Positions 29,641-37,632 of a DNA stretch of 64,000 bases are shown here, one piece after another. A program made the position numbers and the translations under genes. Location: NCBI GenBank assembly GCA_050247255.1, contig JBFWUM010000001.1, positions 162,512-226,511 on the forward strand, in the 5' to 3' direction. Position 1 is the stretch's first letter. Each line of letters starts with the position of its first letter. Under the pieces are notes generated by a model, which had not been told where the DNA came from, did no database searches, and was given only the letters and a program-made list of their open reading frames with translations. Source of the stretch: JBFWUM01 sp050247255. Its GTDB lineage: Bacteria > Acidobacteriota > Vicinamibacteria > Vicinamibacterales > UBA2999.

Positions 29641-31664
29641 TATCGCTGGGCGGCTTCGTGTGTCGCCTTCAGCGCCGCGAGGATCGCCTCCATGGCCGCC
29701 TGAACCTCACTGTCCATGAGGGTTCTGTCAGGTGACCGGAAAGTCAGGCGCAGCGAGAGCGAGATCTTGCCCTCGGGAACGCCCTTGCCCTGGTAGCGAT
29801 CGAACTCGCGGACGCGCACGAGCGTCGCCGGGGCGGCGTCGCGAATCGTCCGGCGGACCTCGGCCGCTGCCAGCGTGTCGGCGACGAGGATAGAGATGTC
29901 GCGCGTGACCGACGGGAAGCGGGGGAGCGGTTCGACGTGCGGTTCGGTCCGCGGCGCCAGTCGCTCCGCGGCATCCAGGTCGATGTCCGCGACGTAGACG
30001 GCGTCACCGGCGGGGATGCCGTGGCGCTCGGCAACGCCGGCCGCCACGAGTCCAAGCACGCCGATGCGCTCGCCTCCGCATACGACCGCTGCCGTGCGTC
30101 CGGGCGTGAGCCACGGCTCGGCGTGGGGCTCGGTGGCGATCTCGATGCGCAGCGCTTCGGCGATGCGTTCCGCGATCCCCTTGATGTCGAAGAAGTCGAC
30201 GTCGCGCGCGCTGCCGCTCCAGTGATCGACCGACGCCGCGCCGGTCCAGGCGCAGGCGACCGCGCGCCGCTCGCCGCCCGAGCGGCTGAAGCGCGCGCCG
30301 ATCTCGAACAGCCGCACGTCGCGCTGCTCGCGGCGGCGGTTGTGCGCGACCGCGTCGAGCAGCCCCGGCAGCGCCGACGGCCGCAGCACGGCGAAGTTCT
30401 CGGAGAGCGGGTTGGCGATCGGCACCAGGTCGCCCTCGGCGGCGAACGGCGCGGCCGGCTGGTCGCCGATGAAGCCGAAGGTCACCGCCTCCGAAAAGCC
30501 GCTGGCGGTGAGCGCCGCGCGCAGCTGCCGCGCGCGGGCGATGCGCGGGTCCGACCTCGGCGCCGCCTCGGCGAGTGGCGGAAACACCGCCGGCACCCGG
30601 TCGAGCCCGTAGTGGCGCGCGACCTCCTCGATGAGATCGACCTCGCGCGAGATATCAACACGCCAGGACGGTACGGTGACGACCGTTGAGCCTTCAAACC
30701 CGAGCGAGGCGAGGATCCGGTCGACGTCAGCCCCTGGCACGTCCACGCCAAGGAACGCCGGAATTCGCGCGCGATCGAGCGCCACCGTCCGTGCCGTCAC
30801 CGGCACCGGGTGGCAATCGACGACCGCGCCGCGCGGCGTGCCGGCGCCAATCTGCGTCAGCAGCTCGCAGGCGCGCTGCATGGCGCGTAGCGGCAGCGCC
30901 GGATCGGTGCCGCGCTCGAACCGCATGCTCGCTTCGGTCTTGAGCCCGAGCGCGCGGCTGGTGCGCCGCACCGACAGCGCGTTGAAATGCGCGCTCTCGA
31001 ACACGATGCTGCGCGTGCCGACGGACACTTCCGAGTCCGCGCCACCCATCACGCCGGCCACCGCGCACGGCTTGCCGGCGTCGGCAATCACCAGCATGTC
31101 CGGCGTCAGCGCGCGCATCTGCCCGTCCAGCGTCTTGAGCGTTTCACCGGCCGCGGCGGTGCGGACGCGGATCTGCGCCCCGGCGAGCGTCGCCAGGTCG
31201 AACGCGTGCATCGGCTGGCCGAGCTCCAGCAGCACGTAGTTGGTGATGTCGACGATGTTGCTGATCGGCCGGACGCCGGCGGCCGTGAGCCGGGCCTGCA
31301 TCCAGCCGGGCGAGGGCCCGACCGTCACGTCGGCCACCGCGCCGGCGTACTGCGAGCAGCGGTCCGGGCTGTCGATGGCGACCGAGATGTCCGACGTCGC
31401 AGGCGCCTGGGATTGTTCCGTCTTCCCAGTTCCCGGTTCCTGCTTCAGCGGCAGCCCGTACGCGGTGGCCACCTCGCGGGCGATCCCTGCGATCGACATC
31501 GTGTCGGGCCGGTTGGCGAACGTCTCGAAGTCGAGCACCAGGTCATCACCAACCGCATCGACGCTTTCGACCGCAAGCCCGCGCACCGACATCGTCGCGG
31601 CAATCTCGTCGGCCGTGCCAGGCACGTCCACGAACTCGCGCAGCCAGGAGAGCGGGACCTTCAT
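29640..31664 (-). CDS. pheT: Phenylalanine-tRNA ligase beta subunit, short form
   Basis: The 674-residue subunit of the heterotetrameric synthetase forms Phe-tRNA and edits Tyr. Starting MKVPLSWLREFVDVPG, it passes directly to FETFANRPDTMSIAGIAREVA. The N-terminal tRNA-binding (EMAP/OB) domain of about 110 residues seen in E. coli is absent. Editing (B3/B4), B5, core and C-terminal anticodon-binding (FDX-ACB) domains follow. The QEPGTGKTEQSQAP linker is coded by heptamer repeats. The start overlaps pheS as ATGA. Confidence 0.95.
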   Translation of the reverse strand: MKVPLSWLREFVDVPGTADEIAATMSVRGLAVESVDAVGDDLVLDFETFANRPDTMSIAGIAREVATAYGLPLKQEPGTGKTEQSQAPATSDISVAIDSPDRCSQYAGAVADVTVGPSPGWMQARLTAAGVRPISNIVDITNYVLLELGQPMHAFDLATLAGAQIRVRTAAAGETLKTLDGQMRALTPDMLVIADAGKPCAVAGVMGGADSEVSVGTRSIVFESAHFNALSVRRTSRALGLKTEASMRFERGTDPALPLRAMQRACELLTQIGAGTPRGAVVDCHPVPVTARTVALDRARIPAFLGVDVPGADVDRILASLGFEGSTVVTVPSWRVDISREVDLIEEVARHYGLDRVPAVFPPLAEAAPRSDPRIARARQLRAALTASGFSEAVTFGFIGDQPAAPFAAEGDLVPIANPLSENFAVLRPSALPGLLDAVAHNRRREQRDVRLFEIGARFSRSGGERRAVACAWTGAASVDHWSGSARDVDFFDIKGIAERIAEALRIEIATEPHAEPWLTPGRTAAVVCGGERIGVLGLVAAGVAERHGIPAGDAVYVADIDLDAAERLAPRTEPHVEPLPRFPSVTRDISILVADTLAAAEVRRTIRDAAPATLVRVREFDRYQGKGVPEGKISLSLRLTFRSPDRTLMDSEVQAAMEAILAALKATHEAAQR
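31413..31440. repeat. Heptamer repeat inside pheT
   Basis: On the coding strand four 7-bp units lie in a row: GGAACCG, GGAACTG, GGAAGAC and GGAACAA. They code part of a flexible linker at the end of the N-terminal part of PheT. The word matches those near rdgB (25-77) and after dnaK (50487-50528). Confidence 0.7.
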
Positions 31665-32758
31665 AGCGGGAACTGCTCGAGGAAGCGCAGATCGTTCTCG
31701 TAGAACAGGCGGATGTCGTCGACGCCGTACTTCAGCATGGCCACGCGCTCGAGGCCGAGGCCGAACGCGAAGCCGGTGACGCGCGTGGCATCGTAGCCGA
31801 CGGCCTCGAACACCGCCGGGTGGACCATGCCGCTGCCGAGGATCTCGAGCCAGCCGGTGTGCTTGCAGGTGCCGCAGCCCGACCCGCCACACCCCTGGCA
31901 GGTGACGTCCACTTCGGCGCTCGGCTCGGTGTACGGGAAGAAGCTCGGACGGAGGCGGATCTTGACGTCGCCGGCGAACAGCTCGCGCATCATGGCGAGC
32001 AGCGTTCCCTTCAGGTGGGCGAGCGTGATCCCCTCGCCGACGACAAGCCCCTCGAACTGCTGGAACATCGGCGTGTGGCTCAGGTCGAGGTTGTCGCGGC
32101 GGTAGACGCGCCCCGGGACGATGATGCGCAGCGGCGGCGGCGTCGAGCGCATGTAGCGAATCTGCATCGCCGAGGTGTGCGTGCGCAGCAGCGTCGCCGC
32201 GGTGACCTGGACGTCGGGGACTGACGGCCGATGCGCGCCCCACGTCCCGCCGGCCACCGGCGTGCCGAGGTAGAGCGTGTCCTGCATGTCGCGCGCGGGA
32301 TGGTCCGGCGGCATGTTGAGCGCCTCGAAGTTGTGGAAGTCGTCCTCGACCTCCGGCCCCTCGAGGATCTCGAACCCCATGCGGGTGAAGATGTCTTCGA
32401 CCTGCTGCCGCACGCGCATCAGCGGGTGGATGCGCCCCATCGGCAGCGCGCGCCCGGGCAGGGTCACGTCGACCGCGCCGGCGACCGGCCGGGTGGCGGC
32501 CAGCGCCCCGCGGCGCTCGTCGAGCGCCTGTTCGATGTCGGTCTTGAGGGCGTTGACGAGCGCGCCGAACTCGCGGCGCTGCTCCGGCGCCAGCGCGCCG
32601 AGCCCCTTCATCAGCCCGGTGACGGTGCCGGACTTGCGGCCGAGGAATTCGTCGTGGAGCGCCTTGATCGCCGCGTCGGTAGACGCCGACGAGAGCCGCG
32701 CGCGGAACTCCGCGCGCAGCGTCTCGACGGACGATCGATCGAGCAGGGAATCAGGCAT
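31661..32758 (-). CDS. pheS: Phenylalanine-tRNA ligase alpha subunit
   Basis: The 365-residue catalytic subunit has an N-terminal coiled coil and a class II core: motif 2 as THTSAMQIRYM...RIIVPGRVYRRD, then FQQFEGLVVGEGI, and motif 3 as FAFGLGLERVAML. The Cys-rich CQGCGGSGCGTCKHTGW block before the last motif is shared by many bacterial PheS proteins and may bind zinc. The start overlaps the end of rplT by 8 bases and the end overlaps pheT by 4, so the translation cluster is tightly coupled. Confidence 0.96.
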   Translation of the reverse strand: MPDSLLDRSSVETLRAEFRARLSSASTDAAIKALHDEFLGRKSGTVTGLMKGLGALAPEQRREFGALVNALKTDIEQALDERRGALAATRPVAGAVDVTLPGRALPMGRIHPLMRVRQQVEDIFTRMGFEILEGPEVEDDFHNFEALNMPPDHPARDMQDTLYLGTPVAGGTWGAHRPSVPDVQVTAATLLRTHTSAMQIRYMRSTPPPLRIIVPGRVYRRDNLDLSHTPMFQQFEGLVVGEGITLAHLKGTLLAMMRELFAGDVKIRLRPSFFPYTEPSAEVDVTCQGCGGSGCGTCKHTGWLEILGSGMVHPAVFEAVGYDATRVTGFAFGLGLERVAMLKYGVDDIRLFYENDLRFLEQFPL

Positions 32759-33122
32759 TCGCCGGGGCAGGGAGCGCGGCCTTGGCCTGCGCCGCTACCT
32801 TGGCGAAGGCGGCCGGTTGCGTGGCCGCCATGTCCGCAAGCATCTTGCGGTCGAGCGTGCTGCCGGCGGCCTTGAGGCCGCGCATCAGCTGCGAATAGGT
32901 GAGGCCGTTCTCGCGCGCGGCGGCGTTGATGCGGACGACCCAGAGGCGGCGGTAGTCGCGCTTCTTGTTCTTGCGCCCGACGTAGGCGTACTTCGCCGCC
33001 GTGTCGACCGACTCCTTCGCCTGGCGATAGAGCTTGCTCTTGGTCTGGTAGAAGCCTTTCGCCCGGGCAAGAAGCTTCTTGCGCTTGGCGCGGCGGACTG
33101 TTCCTCGCTTGACTCTCGGCAT
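32751..33122 (-). CDS. rplT: 50S ribosomal protein L20
   Basis: The 123-residue basic protein begins MPRVKRGTVRRAKRKKLLARAKGFY, the L20 signature. The last residues are an Ala/Pro-rich tail. L20 is needed early in 50S assembly and represses the rpmI-rplT mRNA in other bacteria. The gene lies after rpmI, with a heptamer repeat hairpin in the 136-base gap where L20-binding structures could occur. Confidence 0.97.
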   Translation of the reverse strand: MPRVKRGTVRRAKRKKLLARAKGFYQTKSKLYRQAKESVDTAAKYAYVGRKNKKRDYRRLWVVRINAAARENGLTYSQLMRGLKAAGSTLDRKMLADMAATQPAAFAKVAAQAKAALPAPANA

Positions 33123-33182
33123 GGTTCCTCTTCGGCTATTGGGTGCGCCCGACGGGGCGACTTAGTAAAGACCCAGCGACCT

Positions 33183-33257
33183 TGGTTGGTCGATGGTCGA
33201 TGGTCGATGGTGGGTCTTGATTCGACCGACCATCGACCACCGACCACCGACCACCGG
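33183..33257. repeat. Heptamer repeat pair between rpmI and rplT
   Basis: The left arm 33183-33214 carries GGTCGAT repeats with period 7. The right arm 33222-33257 carries the reverse complement (CGACCAC/CGACCAT). The arms can pair in several registers around a short loop. The element starts just after the rpmI stop. Confidence 0.75.
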
Positions 33258-33258
33258 C

Positions 33259-33456
33259 TTACTTATACGGCAGCATCCGCTCCAGCTTGGGAGCGTCCGG
33301 GTCGGCGACGACCTTCGTCCCGCGCATCTGGCGCTTCGACTTCGTCGTCTTGCTCGTCAGGATGTGCCGCTTGAACGCGGCCGCCCGGACGATCTTTCCC
33401 GACCCGGTCTTCTTGAAGCGCTTGGCAGCGCCCCGGTGTGTCTTCAGCTTCGGCAT
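33259..33456 (-). CDS. rpmI: 50S ribosomal protein L35
   Basis: The 65-residue protein begins MPKLKTHRGAAKRFKKTGSG and is rich in Lys/Arg, as expected for L35. The ATG at 33456 was chosen; a longer frame to 33486 adds residues coded by repeat DNA and does not fit the family. It lies between infC and rplT, with repeat elements on both sides. Confidence 0.97.
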   Translation of the reverse strand: MPKLKTHRGAAKRFKKTGSGKIVRAAAFKRHILTSKTTKSKRQMRGTKVVADPDAPKLERMLPYK

Positions 33457-33472
33457 AACAGTGATTCTCGTC

Positions 33473-33536
33473 AGGTCAATGGTCAAAGGTCAGAGGTCAA
33501 AAGTACCTTTGACTTTTGCCCTTTGCCCTTTGCCTG
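33473..33536. repeat. Heptamer repeat pair between infC and rpmI
   Basis: Left arm units GGTCAAT, GGTCAAA, GGTCAGA, GGTCAAA lie at 33474-33501. The right arm is built of CTTTGCC/CTTTTGC units from 33507. It begins two bases after the infC stop. Confidence 0.75.
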
Positions 33537-34145
33537 TCATTCCTCTTTGGCAGCCGGCTCCGCCACCGCGGCGGCCGGTTCCTGCGGCTTCGGTTTGGGG
33601 GCGCTCTTGCGCCCGGCGCGCTGGCTCAGGATGACGTGCATCTGGTTGCCTTCCTGGCGCGGCATCGTTTCGGCAATCGCCTGATCGCCGAGGTCGTTGA
33701 TCAGCCGCTCGAGGATGCGCCGCCCGATCTCGGGGTGCGCCATCTCGCGGCCGCGGAAGAAGATCGTCGCCTTGACCTTGTCGCCCTCGGCAAGGAAGCG
33801 CTCGATGTGCTTCTTCTTGAAGTCGTAGTCGTGCTCGTCCACCTTCGGGCGGAACTTGATCTCCTTGACCTCGATCACCCGCTGGTGCTTCTTCGCCTCG
33901 CGGGTCCGCTTCTGCTCCTGGTACTGGTACTTCCCGAAGTCCATGATCCGGCAGACGGGCGGCACCGCGGTCGGAGAGATCTCGACCAGGTCGAGCCCCT
34001 TCTGCCGGGCGATGGCCAGCGCCTGCGGCGGCGGCATGATCCCGAGCTGCTGCCCGGTCTCGTCAATCACGCGGATTTCGCGAACACGGATGCGCTCGTT
34101 GGTGCGAACGCGGTCATCACGACGGGGCGAGCGATCGAAAGCTAT
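33537..34145 (-). CDS. infC: Translation initiation factor IF-3
   Basis: The 202-residue protein begins with a short basic stretch, then RTNERIRVREIRVIDETGQQLG, the IF-3 N-terminal domain, the linker, and the C-terminal domain ending HVILSQRAG, with a Pro/Ala/Lys tail. No ATG or TTG is available in frame upstream of the conserved region: a stop lies three codons before an ATA at 34145, and AGGAGG lies 5 bases from it. An AUA start would suit infC autoregulation. The alternative GTG at 34070 would remove conserved residues. Confidence 0.93.
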   Translation of the reverse strand: MAFDRSPRRDDRVRTNERIRVREIRVIDETGQQLGIMPPPQALAIARQKGLDLVEISPTAVPPVCRIMDFGKYQYQEQKRTREAKKHQRVIEVKEIKFRPKVDEHDYDFKKKHIERFLAEGDKVKATIFFRGREMAHPEIGRRILERLINDLGDQAIAETMPRQEGNQMHVILSQRAGRKSAPKPKPQEPAAAVAEPAAKEE

Positions 34146-34150
34146 GAGGT

Positions 34151-34156
34151 CCTCCT
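34151..34156 (-). promoter_or_regulatory. Ribosome-binding site setting the infC AUA start
   Basis: On the minus strand AGGAGG sits 5 bases ahead of an in-frame ATA (34145-34143). It is the only strong ribosome site near the infC N-terminus and points to AUA as the start codon. Confidence 0.65.
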
Positions 34157-34160
34157 ACAG

Positions 34161-34178
34161 GCGGAACTGAAGTTCCGC
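34161..34178. repeat. CTGAAG-centred palindrome between thrS and infC
   Basis: GCGGAA-CTGAAG-TTCCGC is a perfect palindrome located between the thrS stop (34195) and the infC ribosome site. It may limit read-through or affect infC translation. Confidence 0.65.
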
Positions 34179-34194
34179 AGCTACATACTCGCGG

Positions 34195-36159
34195 CTACGT
34201 ACTGGCGGGCGCGGCGTCGATCGCCTTGCTCCGGACTTCTTCCAGCGCGCTGGCAACGAACGCGTCCACCGGACGCGCGCCCAGGTCACCGCCGAACCGG
34301 CTGCGGACCGAGACCTGCCCTTCGGCCGCCTCGCGGTCCCCGATGACCAGCATATAGGGGACCTTCTGCAACTGCGCCTCCCGGATCTTATAGCCAATCT
34401 TCTCCACGCGGCTATCGACCTCGACCCGGAACCCCGCCTCTGCCAGCCGTTTACGGACCCCCTCGGCATATTCCAGGTGCCGGTCGGCCAGCGGCAGCAC
34501 CGCCACCTGGACCGGGGCCAGCCACAGCGGCCAGGCGCCCGTATAGTGCTCGATCAGCAGCGCCATGAACCGCTCGAAGCTGCCGAAGATGGCGCGGTGA
34601 ATGACCACCGGCCGATGCTCGGCGTTGTCCGCCCCCACGTACTTCAGGTCGAACCGCTGCGGCATCTGGTAATCGAGCTGGATGGTGGCGCACTGCCACT
34701 TCCGGCCGATGGCGTCCATGACGTCGAAATCGATCTTCGGGCCGTAGAAGGCCCCGTCGCCCTCGTTGAGCGTGTAGGCCTGGCCGGCGTTGTCGAGCGC
34801 CTGCCGCAGCGCCGCCTCGGCGTGGTCCCACGTCGCGACCTCGCCGACGAACTCCTCGGGGCGCGTCGACAGCTTCACCGTGTAGGTCAGGCCGAAGTCG
34901 GTGTAGACCCGCTGCACCAGCTTCAGCAGCTGCTCGACCTCGTCGGCAATCTGCGACTCCATCACGAAGCAGTGGGCATCGTCCTGTGAGAACTGGCGGA
35001 CGCGGGTCAGCCCGGAGAGCACCCCCGATGCCTCGTTGCGGTGCAGCGCGGTCTGCTCGTGCAGCCGCAGCGGTAGGTCGCGGTAGCTGCGCACCTCGCT
35101 GCCGAAGACCAGCATGTGGCCGGGGCAGTTCATCGCCTTGGTGGCCATCTGCTCGGACTCGCCCGCCTCGCCGGTGTTGCCCTCGACCAGAAACATGTTC
35201 TGGCGGTAGTGCGACCAGTGGCCCGACGTCTCCCAGAGCGCCTTGTTGAAGATGATCGGCGTCTTCACCTCGACGTAGCCGGCGGGGTAGAGGACGCTGC
35301 GCATGTAATCGGCCAGCGTGTTGTAGAGCCGCGTGCCCTTGGCCAGCCAGAACGCCGCCCCCGGCGCATACGGGTGGAACAGGAACAGCTTCTGGTCCTT
35401 GCCGATCTTCCGGTGGTCGCGCTTCTTCGCTTCCTCGAGGCGGTGCAGGTGCTGCTGCAGTTCCTTCTCGCTGAGGAACGCCGTGCCGTAGACGCGCTGC
35501 ATCGGCTGGTTGCGCGCATCGCCCTTCCAGTAGGCGTTCGACGTCGTCAGCAGCTTGAACGCCTTGAGCTTGCCGGTCGACGGGACGTGCGGGCCGGTGC
35601 AGAAGTCGACGAAGGTGTCGCGATCCTTGATCGTGTAGCAGGAGACCTCGGACTGGCCGGCGGTCTTCTCTTCGATCAGCTGCACCTTGAGCGGCTCGCC
35701 GCGGCTGCCGAAGAAGCGGATCGCCTCCTCGCGCGGCCAGTGCTGCCGCTCGTAGGGCAGGTCCTGCTGCGCCATCTCGCGCATCCTGGCCTCGATCTGC
35801 TCGAGGTCCTCGGGGACGAACGGACGCGGCACGACGAAATCGTAGAAGAACCCCTCGTCGGTCGCCGGGCCGATGCCGCACTGCGTGCCGGGATAGAGGT
35901 TCGTGACCGCCGCTGCCAGCAGGTGGGCGGTGCTGTGGCGATACAGCTCCAGCGCCTCCGGGCTGCGGTCCGTGACAATGCGGACGGTGGCGTCCGCGGT
36001 CAGCGGGTAGGCAAGGTCGACCATCCGACCGTCGACAGACGCCGCCAGCGCCGCCTTGGCGAGCCCCGGCGAGATCGCGGCCGCAACGTCGCGCACCGGC
36101 GTCCCGGAGGACACAGCGCGGCTGGACCCGTCTGGCAGCGTGATGGTGACCTGGCTCAT
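34195..36159 (-). CDS. thrS: Threonine-tRNA ligase
   Basis: The 654-residue enzyme has an N-terminal TGS domain, the editing domain with HSTAHLLAAAV and CTGPHVPSTG, a class II core with zinc ligands in NCPGHM, and a C-terminal anticodon domain. All motifs expected for an active, editing ThrRS are visible. ATG 36159 was chosen; an in-frame GTG at 36168 adds three residues. No strong ribosome site precedes either. It is the first protein gene after tRNA-Val and precedes infC, the same order as thrS-infC in E. coli. Confidence 0.95.
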   Translation of the reverse strand: MSQVTITLPDGSSRAVSSGTPVRDVAAAISPGLAKAALAASVDGRMVDLAYPLTADATVRIVTDRSPEALELYRHSTAHLLAAAVTNLYPGTQCGIGPATDEGFFYDFVVPRPFVPEDLEQIEARMREMAQQDLPYERQHWPREEAIRFFGSRGEPLKVQLIEEKTAGQSEVSCYTIKDRDTFVDFCTGPHVPSTGKLKAFKLLTTSNAYWKGDARNQPMQRVYGTAFLSEKELQQHLHRLEEAKKRDHRKIGKDQKLFLFHPYAPGAAFWLAKGTRLYNTLADYMRSVLYPAGYVEVKTPIIFNKALWETSGHWSHYRQNMFLVEGNTGEAGESEQMATKAMNCPGHMLVFGSEVRSYRDLPLRLHEQTALHRNEASGVLSGLTRVRQFSQDDAHCFVMESQIADEVEQLLKLVQRVYTDFGLTYTVKLSTRPEEFVGEVATWDHAEAALRQALDNAGQAYTLNEGDGAFYGPKIDFDVMDAIGRKWQCATIQLDYQMPQRFDLKYVGADNAEHRPVVIHRAIFGSFERFMALLIEHYTGAWPLWLAPVQVAVLPLADRHLEYAEGVRKRLAEAGFRVEVDSRVEKIGYKIREAQLQKVPYMLVIGDREAAEGQVSVRSRFGGDLGARPVDAFVASALEEVRSKAIDAAPAST

Positions 36160-36255
36160 GGAAATCACTGTGTGCCCGCCTTCGCATGGCTTGCCCAGCC
36201 GAAGCTCGCGGCGAGCGGGGTCCGCCTACGCGGCTTTGCCGCTTCGGCGGGACAG

Positions 36256-36281
36256 CCTTCGCGAGAAAACCAGAGCGAAGG
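36256..36281 (-). terminator. Hairpin downstream of tRNA-Val
   Basis: CCTTCGC (36256-36262) pairs with GCGAAGG (36275-36281) just after the CCA end. The same words follow tmRNA. A further palindromic stretch (CCGCC...GGCGG) lies beyond it towards thrS. There is no U-run. Confidence 0.45.
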
Positions 36282-36282
36282 T

Positions 36283-36360
36283 TGGTAGGCGCGGGTGGAC
36301 TCGAACCACTGACCTCCTCCGTGTCAGGGAGGCGCTCTAACCAACTGAGCTACGCGCCTA
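36283..36360 (-). tRNA. tRNA-Val (GAC)
   Basis: The 78-base gene includes encoded CCA. Acceptor arms TAGGCGC and GCGCCTA pair. D-arm GCTCAGTTGGTTAGAGC, anticodon stem-loop CTCCCTGACACGGAG with anticodon GAC, and T-arm GTGGTTCGAGTCCAC are all seen. Confidence 0.97.
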
Positions 36361-36396
36361 TCTATTGCGAATTCAGGCGTTAATACAGACCGACAA

Positions 36397-36402
36397 GTAT
36401 AG
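36397..36402 (-). promoter_or_regulatory. Possible -10 box of tRNA-Val
   Basis: TATACT on the minus strand lies 36 bases upstream of the tRNA 5' end, a plausible leader length. No clear -35 is visible. Confidence 0.35.
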
Positions 36403-36426
36403 CAAACTCGGCCGATGTTGCTGTGG

Positions 36427-36448
36427 GCCGGGCCTTGTCAGGCCCGGC
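36427..36448. repeat. GC-rich palindrome after the S41 protease gene
   Basis: Arms GCCGGGCC and GGCCCGGC enclose the six bases TTGTCA. It lies between the tRNA-Val promoter region and the end of the S41 gene. It may act as a terminator or as another dispersed palindrome. Confidence 0.45.
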
Positions 36449-36457
36449 ATGAGGGAG

Positions 36458-37630
36458 TTACGCCGCCTGCCGCTGCGGCGTGGCGAGGTGCTCGATGGCC
36501 CGCTGCAGGGTCGCGTCGGTGGCCGGCGGCTCGGTGCCGAAGTCGACGTCCGGTTGCTCGACCTCGACGTCCGGCGTCAGCCCCTCCTGGTGCAGCGCGG
36601 TGTTGTTGGGCCCCAGGTAGCGCAGGTACGACAGGAGCAGGCCACTGTTGTCGGGCAGCTTCACCAGCCGCTGCCGCGCGGCGCGTCCGAGCGTCTGCTC
36701 GCCAATCAGGTCCGCGCGGTTGTTGCCGTCGAGCGCCAGCGCGAACACTTCAGCCGCCCCCGACGTCCCGCGATCGACGAGGAGGGCCACCGGCGCGGTC
36801 ACGGCGCCGTCTCCGGCCTGCGCCGCCACGGTTTCGCGCGTCGGTCCCTTCGCCTCCCGCACGGCCAGCGTGCCGCTGCGGACGAACAGCTTCGCCGCCG
36901 CCACGCCGTCGTCGAGGTCGCCGCGCGCGGTGCCGCGCAGGTCGATCACGTACTTGGTGGCCCCGGTCTTCGCCAGCGCGTCGATCGCCTGCTTCAACTG
37001 GGCGGGCGATTCCTTGGTCAGCTCGACGACGCGCACGTAGCCGGTTGTCGGGTTGGCCATGCGCGAGGCCACGGCGGCGCCCGCCGGCCGTTCGCGCGTC
37101 AGCTCGATGGTGTGGGGATCGGCCGCGTTGCCGCGGATCACGACCAGCGATACCGTGCTGCCTGGCGCGCCGCGCAGCAGCCGGTCGCCCTCGTAGGCCG
37201 ACATGGCCCGGGTGGCGCGGTCACCGATCATCCGGATGAAGTCGCCGGACCGGATGCCCGCCTTCGCGGCCGGCGATCCGTCGCGGACCGCGATCACCCG
37301 CAGGTAATACTGCCGCGTCAGCTCGATGCCGACCTCGCCGGCGCCGGCGCTGGCGCCCGCTTCGTACGTTTTCACCAGGTCGGGGGTCAGGTAGGCGCTG
37401 TCCGAGTCCAGCCCGTCGGCCAGCCCGTTCATCGCCCCCTTCATGGCCTCGCGCAGGTCGACCGGCTCGACGTAGTTGTTGAGGACCAGCGACACGACGT
37501 CTTCGAACACGCGGAGGTGCTGGTAGGTATCGTCCTTGGCGAGCGCCTGGCCGAGGTAGCCGCCGATCACGGCAAACGCGATGATCGGGGTCGAAATCGC
37601 CAGGACGAGCAACCGGGTCCGAGACGTCAT
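36458..37630 (-). CDS. S41-family C-terminal processing protease-like protein
   Basis: The 390-residue envelope protein has an N-terminal anchor, a PDZ domain (about residues 85-175) and an S41 fold. The nucleophile Ser is in GTSGAAEVFALAL (near residue 289). Twenty-five residues later, where the family has GKG with the catalytic Lys, this protein has LGRAARQRL, so Arg replaces Lys. The protease may be inactive or use another base. ATG 37630 lies 2 bases after the EnvC gene stop. In other bacteria such pairs tune amidase activity at division. Confidence 0.88.
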   Translation of the reverse strand: MTSRTRLLVLAISTPIIAFAVIGGYLGQALAKDDTYQHLRVFEDVVSLVLNNYVEPVDLREAMKGAMNGLADGLDSDSAYLTPDLVKTYEAGASAGAGEVGIELTRQYYLRVIAVRDGSPAAKAGIRSGDFIRMIGDRATRAMSAYEGDRLLRGAPGSTVSLVVIRGNAADPHTIELTRERPAGAAVASRMANPTTGYVRVVELTKESPAQLKQAIDALAKTGATKYVIDLRGTARGDLDDGVAAAKLFVRSGTLAVREAKGPTRETVAAQAGDGAVTAPVALLVDRGTSGAAEVFALALDGNNRADLIGEQTLGRAARQRLVKLPDNSGLLLSYLRYLGPNNTALHQEGLTPDVEVEQPDVDFGTEPPATDATLQRAIEHLATPQRQAA

Positions 37631-37632
37631 GG

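Noticed and set aside
33183..33257. Repeat tracts considered as CRISPR arrays
   Set aside because: Units are 7-8 bp with no spacers and no cas genes, and each locus has its own word and inverted arm.
36160..36282. Leader of thrS considered as a T-box
   Set aside because: No T-box sequence or specifier-loop structure is visible. The region holds tRNA-proximal palindromes.
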